The notes: generated from the sequence alone by a model not told the origin. Shown: positions 24,664-37,972, counted from the stretch's first letter. The stretch is 64,000 nt of DNA from Rhododendron vialii (GCF_030253575.1 NC_080562.1:30831852-30895851), one strand, 5' to 3'. A program made the numbers and translations.

Positions 24664-24689
24664 TCCTTCATCAAAACGGCTTCTCTCCC

Positions 24690-24750
24690 ATCACTTCTCA
24701 CGCAGCCTTTCTTCCTTCGCTTCACCCCTGTACTACCCCTCAACACATAA

Positions 24751-24815
<65 letters not shown>

Positions 24816-24886
24816 CTCTCTGTTCTGCTCCGCAAGACGCCATTGAAGCTCTACTTTCAAGGCTTCGAAAGATTACTGAACCATTG
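24690..24886 (+). other. 5' UTR exon of the RMA gene with a (CT)n tract
   Basis: The non-coding leader ends at ACCATTG/GTGCGT (donor at 24887). It contains a run of about 29 CT units at 24753-24811. The 2,277-bp intron ends TTTTTCCAG at 27163, and the coding exon begins 39 bases before the ATG. A long leader intron is common for plant ubiquitin-pathway genes. The transcription start is a guess. Confidence 0.6.
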
Positions 24887-25133
24887 GTGCGTATCCTGCC
24901 TTTATTTAATCCAATGCATTCTTCTCTTGATTTCTGGCTGTAGATATTTGGAGTATTTGTTAGTGGTTCTGTTATGATCTGTTTCTATCGTCCAAATCAC
25001 GGCTAATGAGTCCTTTATTTTGGACGAGTGAGTAATGAGTAAACTCGTTTTTTTGGTTCCTAGTGGTTTCCTGATTTGAATCGTGGGCACGAATTTTGTA
25101 ACTATAGTGTTTCCGATTGTTTTCATATGAGCT

Positions 25134-25266
25134 CTGTTCTAAAAATGGGTCTAGGCAGCCCGATTTTCATCGAGGTGTTGGAACCCCGCCTGATGGACTA
25201 ATCGGCCTCTAAGCGCTAAGCGCCCCTCTTTCCGCCGGCTAGTGTCTAGCGACTTTTAGAACACTA
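25134..25266. mobile_element. MITE in the RMA leader intron
   Basis: Ends CTGTTCTAAAA and TTTTAGAACACTA form a short terminal inverted repeat. Inside, GACTAATCGGCC and TCTAGCGACTTTTAGAAC resemble the element at 34211-34382 in the PPR intron, so the two are one family. Confidence 0.55.
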
Positions 25267-26342
25267 CGAACTACGAATAAGGTAAAATCACCGAATCGAA
25301 TCTGTTTCATGACAATGGATATTCCTGCCTTGTGTTCGGGCCCTTAGCATCCAGCAGAATCATTCATTCCGTGGATCTTACGTGATTTGATTAAGACACG
25401 AGATTTAGTTTGGCAAATCGTAACAGTTAGAACTTAGGTAGCCTATCTTCTCGGCGGAGAAAGAACCTTTCCCTGTTATTAGGTGTGACAATCCTCTTCC
25501 AACGCAAATTCAGCATCTGAATAGAAACACGATCTCGTATACCCGAAGCCTTAAATTAAGGGATGGGTTTGTAATATGGTGGTACTTCTTTTATGGGTAA
25601 ATCTCTTTGTCTCCTTTTGGAGGCAGATGCAGAACATGGGCTAACATAGGCAATTCCTTTGACTTTGCTTCTCCGCCTGCATACAAACCTATTCATAACT
25701 CATAAGCAATTGTGCCATCTCGGAGCGCTAAGGTATCTGCGGAAACTGATAGAAACATTTACTTTTCGAGCTTTTAGGAATGTATTGGCCTATGAATTAG
25801 TTGCGGTTGTTCTTGTTTCTTCAGCACCTTTAGTGGACTGGTGCCTATGTTAATTTTTGTTCCGTTTTGTGGTGGTGTTGATGCTGACTGTTTGTAGGGT
25901 ATAAGGTTCCGTTGAGGGTGGAATAAACCTCGACACAGAGGGTGTACAAGGTTTCATCATGGAATACGTGGGATATTGGTCCACTCTGTTGAATTTCAAC
26001 AGGAGAGTGGAATATATCTTCCATTCTGATGTGATAGAAATTTGTGGTGACCAATTACCGCGTTGTTCATTGATGAAAGACAGTTGGTTGAAATTTCTGA
26101 TGATGGATATTTGTGGCGGCTGAAGTTTGTCGATCTAGGTAGTTTTCGTGGCTTAGTCGCATGTTTTGTAGAAGTATCCGGGAGATCTGTATGTAAACAC
26201 GGTTTGATAACTGGTAAACATTCTAGATGAAACTATTCAGCAAGGTCCATTAGATGCCCCACTAATTGAAATTTCAAGTGGTTGGGTAGTCGGGTTTTTC
26301 TTTCTCGGTAAAACCTTCCGCTCTATGGTTAACGGTTTGGGT

Positions 26343-26527
26343 GATCAATTAGATGCTGTTTCTTTAACCTTGAACGAATTCTCAGGGTTTATGGTCCTGG
26401 AGTTGTAATAGTTCTGCTACAACTATCCTATTGGGAGATCAATTAGATGCTGTTTCTTTAACCTTGAACGAATTCTCAGGGTTTATGGTCCTGGAGTTGT
26501 AATAGTTCTGCTACAACTATCCTATTA
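26343..26527. repeat. Perfect 94-bp tandem duplication in the RMA intron
   Basis: GATCAATTAGATGCTGTTTC starts at 26343 and again at 26437. The copies are identical over at least 91 bases, so the duplication is very recent, or it could be an assembly artefact. Confidence 0.9.
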
Positions 26528-27202
26528 CCTATTATTCTGAGATTTCTGATCTTTTGTTCTCAAACTTCTTATCTCAAAGTTGTTTTCAAACTAAGCAGTG
26601 GAATCATATAAACATTCCCGACATGGAGCAAAGAAACTCTTTCTGCTATGAAATTCTTGTGTGAACAAAATGACAACCTTAGAATTCAGAACTTCTTGTT
26701 AGTCTTTTAATAGGGGAAATTAGAGATGTTGAGAGGTGGGTTATCCATAGCCGTGCCACACAAGTATTCTGATAGCATATTAATTAAAACTCTTAACAAA
26801 TTAGCTATGGGGGACCCAATAGTTAATAATTATTTTTTGGGTGGAACAAAAAAAGGTGGGAACGGCTTATTGATTTGTTTTTACTTAATTTGCGGAGTGA
26901 CGGTTGGGCACCTCTTTTTCAAACGTCTGACGATGGGGTGTAAAGGAAGAATTGTATCTGGCTAGATAAACTTGTGGCAATTCATATATCCATATACAAA
27001 ATAATTTGCATCTACAAGATGAGGCAGAGACCATAAAAGTCTATTCAGAGCATATAACAGGAAATATCTTCAGTTTCTCTTGTAGTCAAAGATTCTTGAT
27101 CTTTCCTTGCTCTTATTCTGTTCTTCAAGAGCCTAATGTTTTGTTTCTGGTATGTTTTTCCAGATTTCGGGCAACTGAAAAGGACACATTCTCCATCGCA
27201 AA

Positions 27203-27898
27203 ATGGCCATGGATCAACATTACCTTCAGCAAGCCGCCCCACAAAATGACTCCAAAGGAGATGGAGCTACCATTGAGAAGTGGAAATCTTCCCCGGCAAC
27301 GGTAGATGAATCTGAAAACAATCCTTGTGGTGGTTTCGACTGCAACATTTGCCTAGATTCCGTGCAAGACCCGGTGGTCACTCTCTGCGGTCACCTCTAC
27401 TGCTGGCCCTGCATTTACAAGTGGATCCATTTCCAGAGCGCCTCCTCTAGAAAACTCGACCACCAAAACCCCCAATGCCCAGTATGCAAAGCCGAAGTTT
27501 CACAAAAAACCTTGGTCCCACTTTACGGCCGTGGCCAAACCGCGAAACCCTCTGAAGGAAAAACCCCTCATCTCGGCATATTAGTCCCACAAAGACCTCG
27601 TAGCCCCAGTTGCAGGGTCCAAACCAGTTCTCGTCCAGCTCAGCAACTTCACCATCATCACGGTTATCCACAGCGGTCTCTGCAACTTCAGCCGGGGGTG
27701 GGCATGTATGGGGAAATGGTTTATGCACGGATCTTTGGTAACTCGGAAACTACTTTGTATGCTTATCCCAACTCTTATCGCCTTTCGGGGAGCAGTAGTC
27801 CGAGGTTGAGAAGGCACATGATGCGAACTGAGGAGTCGCTTAGCAGAGTGTGTTTTTTCCTCTTGTGTTGTGTAGTTCTGTGCCTTTTGTTGTTCTAA
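27203..27898 (+). CDS. RMA-type ER-anchored RING E3 ubiquitin ligase
   Basis: A single coding exon of 231 residues; the start is the first ATG after the leader acceptor at 27163. A C3HC4 RING finger is formed by C47, C50, C62, H64, C67, C70, C92 and C95 ([20 protein letters not shown] onwards, then CPVCKAEV), followed by the LVPLYGRGQ segment typical of plant RMA proteins. A hydrophobic tail ([14 protein letters not shown]) ends the protein and would anchor it in the ER membrane with the RING in the cytosol. Known relatives (Arabidopsis RMA1-3, pepper Rma1H1) ubiquitinate ER clients and aquaporins, in ER-associated degradation and drought response. The length is normal for the family. Which RMA paralogue it is cannot be told. 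Confidence 0.95.
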   Translation: MAMDQHYLQQAAPQNDSKGDGATIEKWKSSPATVDESENNPCGGFDCNICLDSVQDPVVTLCGHLYCWPCIYKWIHFQSASSRKLDHQNPQCPVCKAEVSQKTLVPLYGRGQTAKPSEGKTPHLGILVPQRPRSPSCRVQTSSRPAQQLHHHHGYPQRSLQLQPGVGMYGEMVYARIFGNSETTLYAYPNSYRLSGSSSPRLRRHMMRTEESLSRVCFFLLCCVVLCLLLF

Positions 27899-27979
27899 TT
27901 GCCTTGTTTTTTTGTGAGGCCCATCGTACACACTGTAAATCTTATGAGTAAATACAAGGATATATAGAACCAATACAAA

Positions 27980-30720
27980 GATTGAGCCAGATGACAGTAC
28001 AGCGTTTGCATCTCTGTGCTGATATACAGTCTACTTTAGAGAAGTTACAGAAAATAGTGTGTAATCAAAATTTTGAATGTAATTGAGGCTAAGTTTATTT
28101 ACTTTCTTTGAAATCGAGTTTCGATAGAAAATTGTGGTGTGGAACCATTTGCAATTTAAGATCAGCATGAAGATCGGGATCTCGGGTGCTTTGTTGCTTA
28201 AGCTTTTAAATTTCTTTCTAAGACGAGGAGCGATTTTAGTGATGCCCGAATTGAAAGTTTTATAGAATATTTTCTTCTAGGAATTTTTGGAGCATAGGGA
28301 ATTATATTGATTTTTTGAGGATTTTAGGTCCACCACTGAGAATTAGTTTTCGGTGATGACTTGTAAGTTGAGGCTCAGATGGATTCAGCTATATTTGTAG
28401 GTACCCCACTGTGAGTGAGTTTTGGTGATAACTTGTAATTTTAGGCTCAGATGGATTCAATTAATTTGTTGCTATGTCACTTGAGCTTTCTAATCTAATG
28501 AGAAGATTAATACCAGCAGTGGTAGCCATGAACCAAGAGGAATGAATTGATGATTGTGGTGGTGGTGCTGGAGAATAATCTACCCCGTCGTGCCTCAGCA
28601 GGCTGCTGTTCTCACGAAATAGTTGTCGTCCCACGTCCGAAAATATAATTTGAACCCTTCACTTCGTAGAACTCAATGAGTAAAGTAGTATTGCAACAAA
28701 TCACGTCCATCAAACATTGGTAAAAAGTAGTGAGGTAATGTCCATGTCCGAAAAATTAAGCCCGAAAATGTGAGATTTTTATTGGGTTATCGATGCCCAA
28801 TCAACTTGATTTTTAGGAGGATTGTTCTATGCATCGAGCTCCACGAAGTAAACGGTGAGGATAATAGCTCCATGAAGTGAACGGTGTGTATCACAATTTT
28901 AGACTTGGGATGATGCACAGCTAACAAGAAGTTTCCGCTTCAAAAAAAAATATTCACTCTCCTTGGACTAGATGAGTTTGGCATGCTTTGGTATGCTAGT
29001 GAAGGAGAAATCCCCCAAGGCCTCATTCCGCTAATTCAAATAAGTATTTATTTGAATTTTTAAATAAGCATTTTTGTTGAATTAAATGTGATGTATTGTG
29101 AGAAAATAATTTGTCTCGTAAAACGAAAAAATAAGTACTTAAAAAATAAAAACCTTAACAGAACGGAATGATTATGGTGGTGTTGGATGTGTACGAGACA
29201 TAAATAGCATGTGTTTTGTTGTGTCCCTTCTAGAAATATGATACTGAGGAAGAAGAGGTCAGTGGCCAACAAGAAACACGGAATTGTCGTTTCGTGATTT
29301 GCCTCCTCTAAAGTCATGATCCAACCACCCAAAATCAACATGCAAAGGTATTCCTGGAGAAAATCATCAATGGCTATTGACCTTCTTTAAGCTTAGAATT
29401 GTCTATCTTCTAGACAGATCAGTAGCACATGACGAAGACAATTTCCAAGTATCTTCTCGACAGATCGATATTACACGACGAAAATTATCTTTGATCAGTT
29501 GGTCACTGGTCAGAATGTTCATACCAGGGATTGAGCTAGGAATTTCACCACGTTGGAGCGATCGTGCACGAGAGAAAAAAATATAAATACACATGCATAA
29601 TCACGTAAATACATTAAAACTCAAAATAATGTAAGTACATAAATCGGTTTAATTAATGGGATCGATCTTGATGTATGTGTCTTGTTTTTCTGTATTGTTC
29701 ATCTTCTTATTTTTCATTCATCACAACTGGACGCATTCGGTACGTGGGTTTTTATGTTACTTGATTTTACCGGTCAAAAAACAAAGAATTAGTAGAAGTC
29801 TAGAACAACAATTGGGAAAAGACATACCTACAACTTAAATTTCACCAAAATTATTTAGAGTTTCCAAAATCTCTTCTCAATTGGGGATGAGAGAGAGGAT
29901 TTGGTGTGCCATTAAGATTTTAGGGCAAAAAGAAATAAAACTGTAAAACACTAAACCCATCTAACGAAAGGTGAAAGTTTATTACTTGAATATTCACAAT
30001 ATTAACCCTATAGTTTTATTTTTTTGTTATATTTTAGCCGTTAGCTTTAGTAATTAATGTTGGTATCCTTGTATTTCAAATGTTACTATTATGTTTTTTT
30101 TTTTTCAAATTCTACGTAGGGGCGAGCCTATATACTTTCATATAAATTTTTTTTTTTACATATAATAATAGTGTTTCTTTTTCTTCTTGTAAGAACAACC
30201 GCCCCTACTGATCCCTCCCTGGCTCCATCTCTACTTATGCCTCCTCCATAGAAGGTCAAGGGTTCAAGTCACGCGATTCCCCGAATACGACGCAAAGGGA
30301 AAATTTTAACGGACTGAAAGAATACAAGCAGTACTGGCACTTTTGCACTCATCCTATGATTCCTATGCACCAAATGGATGAGAAAATGTGAAAATCAAGA
30401 GACAGCTGAATGGGAAATCCTCGACCCATCAGCAAAAAACTGATCTTTTCATTTCGACTTCAGTAGCATCGAAGGAGGATTCTTCGGAAGATTTAACTTT
30501 TGGATCTTGAATTTGTTAAAGGAAGATTAATTGTATTACAAAACAGTCCCACCGAGGGTCTGAGTCCAATCCAATTGTGATTAACGAGCCGTATCAATAA
30601 ACTCAACTCAATTACATTCACAAATGTCACACTACCAAAATTTTTACAGGTATATTTACAATTCAATGTGGTTCCACAAGAGCCCCTAGGATGGCATAAA
30701 TTAGCCAGAATCTACTTTCC
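27980..30720. other. RMA-PPR intergenic region
   Basis: The first 100-150 bases are the likely 3' UTR of RMA. A diverged tandem duplication of about 75 bp lies at 28320-28470 (both copies hold AGGCTCAGATGGATTCA). Two copies of a 25-bp phrase with GAAGT(A/G)AACGGTG lie at 28840-28890. A B-box-like GGGTTCAAGTCAC is at 30250. No gene is supported. Confidence 0.5.
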
Positions 30721-31062
30721 CTTCTTTTTCCAACCATCTTACCTCCAGTAATATCTGCATTGTAGAGCTGAGATGAAACAATTCATTAGCTCATAATTTC
30801 TGTCAAGACTGATCACTGTTAAGGAAAAAAGCTGGGATTTTGTCGTTCAAAGCCGCTCCCCCTCCCCAATATCCCACGGCTAATTCATTGAAACGACCAA
30901 CAGTCTTCACAGGTACGAGCACCACCTGCATATTTGTCACTAACCACCATAGAAAACATTTAGCTGCAAAACTAGGTTCTCAAACGGTTCGGCTCCAAGG
31001 AGTTCTAACTTCAATAACTAGTATAATCAGTCAATAATGACTCCTCACGGCCTTCGATGAAA

Positions 31063-34000
31063 TTAAGCGCTGCTCTGGTACTTCAACTCTGTTACCCCAT
31101 GTGCATTCTCCTCCGCTTGCAGATCATCCCCATCAATCTTGTTGACTATGTCTGCACAAGTTTTGTGTTTAACACTATTCACTTTGTTTTTAGATCTCCG
31201 CAAAAGATGGCCACTTTCTGGAAGCAACCTGCAGAATTCGTCTGCTGCCTCTGTTTCTCCATTCTCTGTCAAATATTTTACACATGCTGTCAAAGTGACA
31301 CGGTTAAGTTTCCATCCGCGTTGCTCAGCCGTGATAGCCTTCTTCATTGTCTCCACTGCCTTTGCCATCTGGTTATCCTTGTAGTATCCCGTGGCAAGAC
31401 GATCCCATGTGCCAGCCGTAGGGCGCTGTCCTCTCTCTACAGCCCTGCTTATGCATGCTTCAGCCTTCTCCAAATGCCCCTTCCTGGAATAAGCATTTAT
31501 AAGCAAATTTGGAATATCAAAATCAAAAGACGTGTTCACGGATTCCCACTCCACTAATACATTCTCTGCTCCATCGAGGTCATCAAGCTTGATTAATGAG
31601 CTTATCATGCGAAAGTAGCCCCTGTTGTATAATTTCCCCAATTTCTTGTACAAACCCCATATACGGTACACCTCATCTTTATCACCAAGGCTAGCATATA
31701 GAGTTAGGAGCATTTCATAAGCAAAACCTGTCCAACCATTTATATGTTGCTCTGATTTCTTTAGCATTGTCAAACTTTTTTCTGTAACGCCAGCTTTCAT
31801 GTACCCATTTGCTGCTATAATATATGCATGCCAATCAACGGTGAATAAATGGTTAGCTTCCATCAGTGAAAGAAGCTTCTCCATTCCATTTATGTCTGGC
31901 ACAGCTGCATATGCATTCAGCCGGACGTATAATGTGGATGGATAACAACTGATGCCCTTCTCTTCCATCTCTTGGATTAGGGCATTGAAATTTTCTTGCT
32001 TTCCCATTTTTGAATAGAGGTTCAGCATAACATTATAAGAAAGTGATTTTCTCAGAACCCCAAACTCCCTCATCTTTTGCATGATGGACTCTGCTTTGTC
32101 TAATGATTTGTTGCTTGCATAGCAATTCAATAGAGCACCATAAACCTTAAAGGTTTTCAAAGGGCCTGGGATGTTACTAAAATACTTCTCCGCCTGTTCT
32201 AGGCCATGGACCTTCGAGACCAAATCCAACTGAACTGCAATGTCTCCAGGAGATAGGGCAAGGTTCCATCTATGAGCCATCCACTCAGACAACTGCAACA
32301 AGAATGAGGCCGATTAAAAAAAACTGCAACCATTGAAGAACGAATAAACCAATTTTTTTAAAGAGATGATTTGAGTAAGTAACCTATACACTCTCAGAAG
32401 AAGCAAGCTGCATAGCCAGTGCAGACAAAGTTCCATAAATAGAAAGAGGGAACTGGCAGGCAAAGGTTATGAGGTAAAAGAAGTTGAGTATTCAAGCAGA
32501 AGCCCTGATCTGCAAAGGCGATTTGGAAAGCAGTCAGGATCAGAGCTCAAGGGAGAAAATATTTTTTTCAATATTTTATATAAGCTACATGGTGCTTCAC
32601 TGAATTCGGGCACAGAGAATCTAGCGGATCTAATGCCAATTTTAAGGGCAGATTTTGGTTGAGATAATTTTGCAATAATATTCAGAAAAACTTCGGGCCA
32701 GGAGGGCATTTAGTTTGTAAAATGCCCTACAAGGTTAGCTGATGAAAGATGGTTAACTAACGAGTAATCAGCTTTAATGGAGATAAAATAGTAAGACCCA
32801 ACGCTATCTAATTATATTCAACAGAAGCAGATCCGCAACTTCAGGCTTCTACACCAGGTCTAGCATTCTTTATCGATCAATTTCGAAAAATTCCAGTCAA
32901 GCTTTTCTTATATTTTTGGGAAACTTACAACTGTTGCAAAGAAACTAGAAAATTTCCATCTCGCTTAAAATCTAAGTACTATTTCTCTTCCATTAATAAA
33001 GCTTCACTTTCCGGGCTGTAGAGGTGCAATCAACTCACAGACATGGTACTTTAGATGAGTAACAAATCATATCCTACAGGATTCATCCGTGACTTCTCTT
33101 TGTTCTGTACGGCTATACTCCCATGTTAAATTAGTCATAATCATGGCAGAATATAGGTCTCGTTATTCTATCAATGCCTTTCACTTAAGTTGCCAAAAAT
33201 ACAATACCACAACTGCCTATCATCTTTGTTACAACTTCCTCCTCTTTTCTTCCCCAGTCATATGTGGCGCCCATCTGATTGGCCTGATCAAACATAGAAT
33301 TTGATAGCAAATCCAGCCAGGACAACATTTAGCATTCGAATTCACGATCTGGTGAAAAGATAACCAATTCCACAAAACATGGGATATACAATACCTTTGG
33401 TGATATCTTACTAGCACTCAAACATGAGCATATCACATAGGAGAGCAATTCGTAACATCTTTGTTCTGTACAATGTACAGCTGTACTCTGATTTAGAATT
33501 AGTTACAATCATGGCAGAGTATGGCTCACAATTCTACCAGTGCCTTTAGCTAAAGTTGCCAAAATACGATATCACGAACCACATATCAATATATCATACT
33601 CCGCTAGACCACTTCCTTCAATCATGGCAGAGTTTGACTGACCAGAGTCAGACTTAGGATTTGATATTGAATCCCTCTGGGACAACATTCAGCGTTTCAA
33701 TTCCAACAAATTGACATTCAAAACCTTTGGGCTCCTATTAGTTGTCAAGATTGTTGTGCAGTTAGTCCTGGAAAAAGTGAATTGAAGTGAAGCAAAGGAA
33801 AAGAAAATCTATATTCCTGTGAGTGTTAATTTGACAAGGGAATTATGCAGGAACACTGAAATTTCGTTGTTCATTTGCCAGGGAAAAGAAACTTACGGCA
33901 AACTTCTTTTATCTTGATTCAATGGCTATTTTGGAGGGGAAAAAAATTTGAAAGCTAAATATTTGGCCACCATATTTTTGATATCAATTCAAACGAATTG

Positions 34001-34475
34001 CTACATATGAATCATCATGCAACTCTAAAAGCAACCATTAACAAAAAAGAAAAATTCTAAGTATTGTGATCAATCACCATGTGATACTATTGAAGCTTAA
34101 AAAATAATTAGATACGACAAAAGAAAAAAAAAATGTTAACCAACAGTGATTAATTAGTTGGTAACAAAACTAGAGCCTAATAACAAGACAAAAAAATAAT
34201 TCCAAAAAAACAGTGTTCTAAAATCGGACTAATTGGCGAGTAATCGCTGGCGAGGCTTGTCCGACTAATTGCTGTGCGCCGATTACTAAATGCTATGTGA
34301 CAATTAATCGCCGGTTAATCCGATTAATCCCTCGAAGGTGGCCGAGCGCCCGACTTGCACATAGAGACTTTTAGAACATTGCAAAAAAAATACGGAGTAC
34401 TACTTTCAAAAAACCACATATTTTGCAGAAAACAGAGAAAAAAATGGAGATATGTACGAAATAAAGGCAATAAAG

Positions 34476-34548
<73 letters not shown>

Positions 34549-35256
34549 TAGGCGCCGAAAATTTGAGAATGGCGGGAGGAGAGAACTTCCCCGTGACGCT
34601 AAATTCCATATATTTTGCAGAATCCGTTTTAAGGGAAAGTTAAGTCCTGGTGGCAAAATCATTTTCCTGGTAAACGAACACTCTAAAACGTGGAAAAGTT
34701 AACTCTCTCATCCTTTCTTGACATCTGACGGGGCCTTGGTAATATCTTACTGTTAATTCCCTCAAATGTTGAAAAGGTAGGAGATTTACTCAAACATGAG
34801 CTATGTGTACCCAATTGACCTAAAAGAATCTCTCTTTTCACATTGCACCACAAAATGACCGCACAAGCATAAACACATCCACAGGAGAAATTCAGCTTCT
34901 AGTCAACCCACATTTATACATACATAGCTGTACATACGTATACATGAAAGAAACTTTGTGGTACTGACCTGGAGAGCGTGGTTGAAGCGGTTGTATTCTC
35001 TGAGGTGCTTTATGAGAGTTTTGATTTCATATAAATCGACATTTCTACCTCGTTCCACCCACTGATCCAAAATGGGAAGCATCGAGACCCTAGGGTCTCC
35101 TGCGACTGAAATCCGATTGAACAGACTGTCCTTCGAATTTCGAGAAGTTAGGATTTGGGTACTGTACAAAATAACAGATTTAAAACCCCAACCTATACCG
35201 TTATTATCACTCCGTGGATTGGGAGCAGTCCGTGCACGGAGGAACTTCATCATCAT
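31063..35256 (-). CDS. P-class pentatricopeptide repeat protein, mitochondrial-type
   Basis: Two exons: 35256-34969 and 32292-31063, joined in phase 0 (CTCCAG/GTCAGT and TTGTTGCAG/TTGTCT) to give FNHALQLSEWMAHR across the junction; 505 residues. The start is the first of three ATGs. The basic N-terminus (MMMKFLRARTAPNPRS) suits a mitochondrial presequence. From about residue 125 there are roughly eight to nine 35-residue PPR units, for example VYGALLNCYASNKSLDKAES and PNLLINAYSRKGHLEKAEAC. The layout matches the small P-class group that includes Arabidopsis At2g20710 and At4g21705. P-class PPR proteins bind organelle RNA sequence-specifically in processing or stability. No DYW or E domain. 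The target RNA is unknown. Confidence 0.92.
34211..34382. mobile_element. MITE in the PPR intron
   Basis: Ends CAGTGTTCTAAAA and TTTTAGAACATTGC are inverted repeats. Both flanks carry an A8-like run that may be the target duplication. The interior has repeated ATTAATCG/CGATTA words. Related to the element at 25134-25266. Confidence 0.65.
34478..34545. repeat. (GA)n microsatellite
   Basis: About 33 uninterrupted GA units in the PPR intron. Confidence 0.98.
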
Positions 35257-37320
35257 CTCGATGTAGAAGGAGGGAGCGAGAGAGAGAGACGATTGATTGT
35301 CAAGGTTTCAGAGTTCAAATTGAGGTTTAGGGTTCAAAGGCAGTGGGCCTATTAGGCTTTTGGCAACAGCCCGTGCTGTGTTTGGGTTTGGGCCCTTTGG
35401 GGTGATAGTATTTAAGTGACGATGAGAGAGAATTAAAAAAAATAAGAGTAATAATCGAAGAAAATACGTATGCATGCCACCAAAGTGTTGGCTGAGATGG
35501 CCAAACATGGGTGAAAGTCCATCCCTCCCTTCACCAAAACAAGAAGGTCCCTCCGGTCTTGATTTGAATACTGCTTGCGGGTGGTAGGACTCTTAAATCG
35601 GATGCTACGTTAGAAGGTCTTCTAGTACCATGCGCACTTTAGTGAGGCTGTAATGACGGGTTATCCTCCTTTGGATAGTGGTTAATTATAACAACTCCTT
35701 ATAGTGACGACCTTAATTACCACAGCTGAACATTCTATGATGGGTGGAACCTTGTTGGTCGAGCCTATGGATGGAAGCAACATTGATCACCTCTTCCCAT
35801 CATTTTATCAACAACAAAGAAATGATATATCTAATGGGTGCTGCAGGAAAACAATTCATTCCACCTCCACCAACTCATCTCATTTAGTTATAACCATTTT
35901 ACCAAAGTTAAAAGTACTTTTTTTAGTATGAGTTGTATTAAATTGTAAGAAATCGCTTTCTCTTATGATGTAATGCCTTTTGACAGAACTACTCGGACCT
36001 CCACCATGAGGATGTAAATCTTAGCCGTCCATCTTTATAAGCTAGTATGTTGTATGTGAATCTCTCTAATCATTTTTGGTATGTAACCAGTTGAATTTGG
36101 GCGGAAGAAGGACCAATTTTGGGTGATATGGCAAGGGTTCTCAAAGGCAAACTTGAAGCGATACTTGGCCAAAGAAATAATTTTTGCAAATCTTAGACTA
36201 GAGTTTCGCCCAACTGATGGGGCAAGATTTCGAATCACTTTTACCAAGTTTTGGCAAAGACAAACTTTGCCCAAGAAGTGGAGATGTTCGTAGTAGTAGG
36301 TAGTTACTAATTTCTCTTATGAGGGTACCACGTGGTTATATGCAGCTCGCATTCGAGCCGTCCAAATGTATTCTGGATGGCCGAGATCCGAGCATTCTCT
36401 CTCCTACTCAGTCAACCATTCTTTCTCGGATGCGCGCTCGGGTACCACATGGACTATACCCTATTTGCACCCAAAATTTTCTTGAGGTAGAAATTAAGGG
36501 CAGGTTTCACAGAATAAAACAGTATAGTCTAGAACTGCTTTAAGTGTGACATGCTCCCTTAATTTAGAGTGACATGAAACCATAGTAAGTAGATAATATT
36601 TGGCACTATTTTTTGTGCACCAACCAAGGGAGGGGATGACTGAGAATGGAACCCAGCTCGTGAATGTGGGTGTGAAGTCCCTTTTCACTGGGACACCCAG
36701 CCTCTTGACCTACTAAAGTAGGGGATTCCAAGACACAATACTCCTTACTTTTAACAATTAGTAACCACCACCCATGAAAAGAGTTAAGCCATGGCCAGAA
36801 GCACCACCGGAAAGCATGTCATCAGGTTCTTGATCTCTTGAGAGTAAGAGGTTTATCATATATACAACCTTATCCCATGCCTCGAAGCGCTGGGCCTGCT
36901 TATGAACTACGATTTGTAATCCCTTGACATGTCACAGGCAAATTTTTTTTTTCTGTTGGAAACAAGGCGGCCAAAATGTAATCCCTTGACATGCAATTTT
37001 TTTGTTGGAAACAAGGCGACCAAAATGTCTGCCAGTATTCGAACTGCAAAAATTTGGTTGGGAATCCGAATGGCCAGCTATTTTAAGCTTTTCTTATCTA
37101 GCTGTGTTCAGGAAAAGATATTGGACAACTCAAAAACTAACCAGCAAGAGTTTACTAGGAAGTCTACAGGTCACATCTAATTTGAAATAGAGTAACATGG
37201 TTGAAACCCCCAGCCGTCTACCAGGATTTAAAAATAGACATTAGACATGGTTTCATAGGTAGAATTTAAAAACAGACATTAGACATGGTTTCATACTCGT
37301 TGTCGCTGATATGCACGTTA
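35257..37320. other. Gene-free stretch upstream of the PPR gene
   Basis: The 5' UTR and promoter of PPR occupy the start, with a CT-rich leader on the minus strand. The rest has scattered open frames without recognisable domains, including 35704-35931 (plus), which looks accidental. Confidence 0.5.
36915..37028. repeat. 62-bp tandem duplication
   Basis: TGTAATCCCTTGACATG...GTTGGAAACAAGGCG(G/A)CCAAAA occurs twice, starting at 36915 and 36977. The first copy has a slightly longer T run. Confidence 0.85.
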
Positions 37321-37972
37321 AATCTTTCTATCCGGGTCGAAGTGACCCCCTATGGTTTGAGCCATGTGCGGATACACCCTCTAATGGTTCAAAAGTGTTC
37401 ACATATGTAGATATACTCCCTGCCGTCATGTTTTCCATCCCGAACATCAAAGGTGATGTATCGGCTGCATTCACAATGTAGAGACACAAATTAGGGGGGA
37501 AATATCCTGCAGGCTGCAATAGATATATATCTTGCACATGCCCTCTGAAATAATGTTGGAAGGACTGGAGCACAATCCCACAACCACATGCCATGAAATA
37601 TAATGAAAAGCTAAGCAGTATTCACCAAATTACACAATTAACCACAGTACACGACAAATCCTCTTCCAAAAGAAGGAATTGATCTGAAATTAGTAAAAGC
37701 GGAGAACAAGTTTGAGCATTGTACACTACTATTTGCACCACTATTACGAAACGAAACATACAAGGTTGGATATACCGGACAGCCAAAAGAGTCGGCCTGC
37801 CCTGATGCAACTACTACTATTCACATACTAGTTCGTTGTTCTCTTTACAAGTCAAACATCTACGACAGGTTAAACACGTATGCAACACAGATAATTTACA
37901 TATAATTTTTGCAGAAAAATAGAGAACGATTACTTCCATGATTCAGGGATCTGTCTCTAATTCTACCCAACT
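37321..37972. other. 3' flank of the zinc-finger gene
   Basis: Probably contains the 3' UTR on its right side. 37230-37295 holds a phrase (AGACATTAGACATGGTTTCATA) twice. No gene is seen. Confidence 0.45.

Larger units (their letters stand above)
32293..34968 (-). other. Intron of the PPR gene with repeats
   Basis: 2,676 bp. It holds an old tandem duplication (33088-33360 against 33455-33700, sharing TCTTTGTTCTGTAC, ATCATGGCAGA and GGGACAACATT-like words), a MITE and a long GA tract, listed separately. Confidence 0.75.

Noticed and set aside
24488..24814. Open frame of 108 codons rich in Ser-Leu (plus) and its Arg-Glu mirror (minus)
   Set aside because: Both are translations of the CT microsatellite and surrounding CT-rich leader of the RMA gene.
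27447..27973. Two open frames on the minus strand opposite RMA
   Set aside because: Shadows of the RMA coding exon; no domain.
31057..31557. 166-codon plus-strand frame
   Set aside because: Lies opposite the PPR repeats, whose minus-strand reading is unambiguous.
34324..34702. Ser-Leu and Arg-Glu repeat proteins of 112-115 codons
   Set aside because: Products of the GA microsatellite within the PPR intron.
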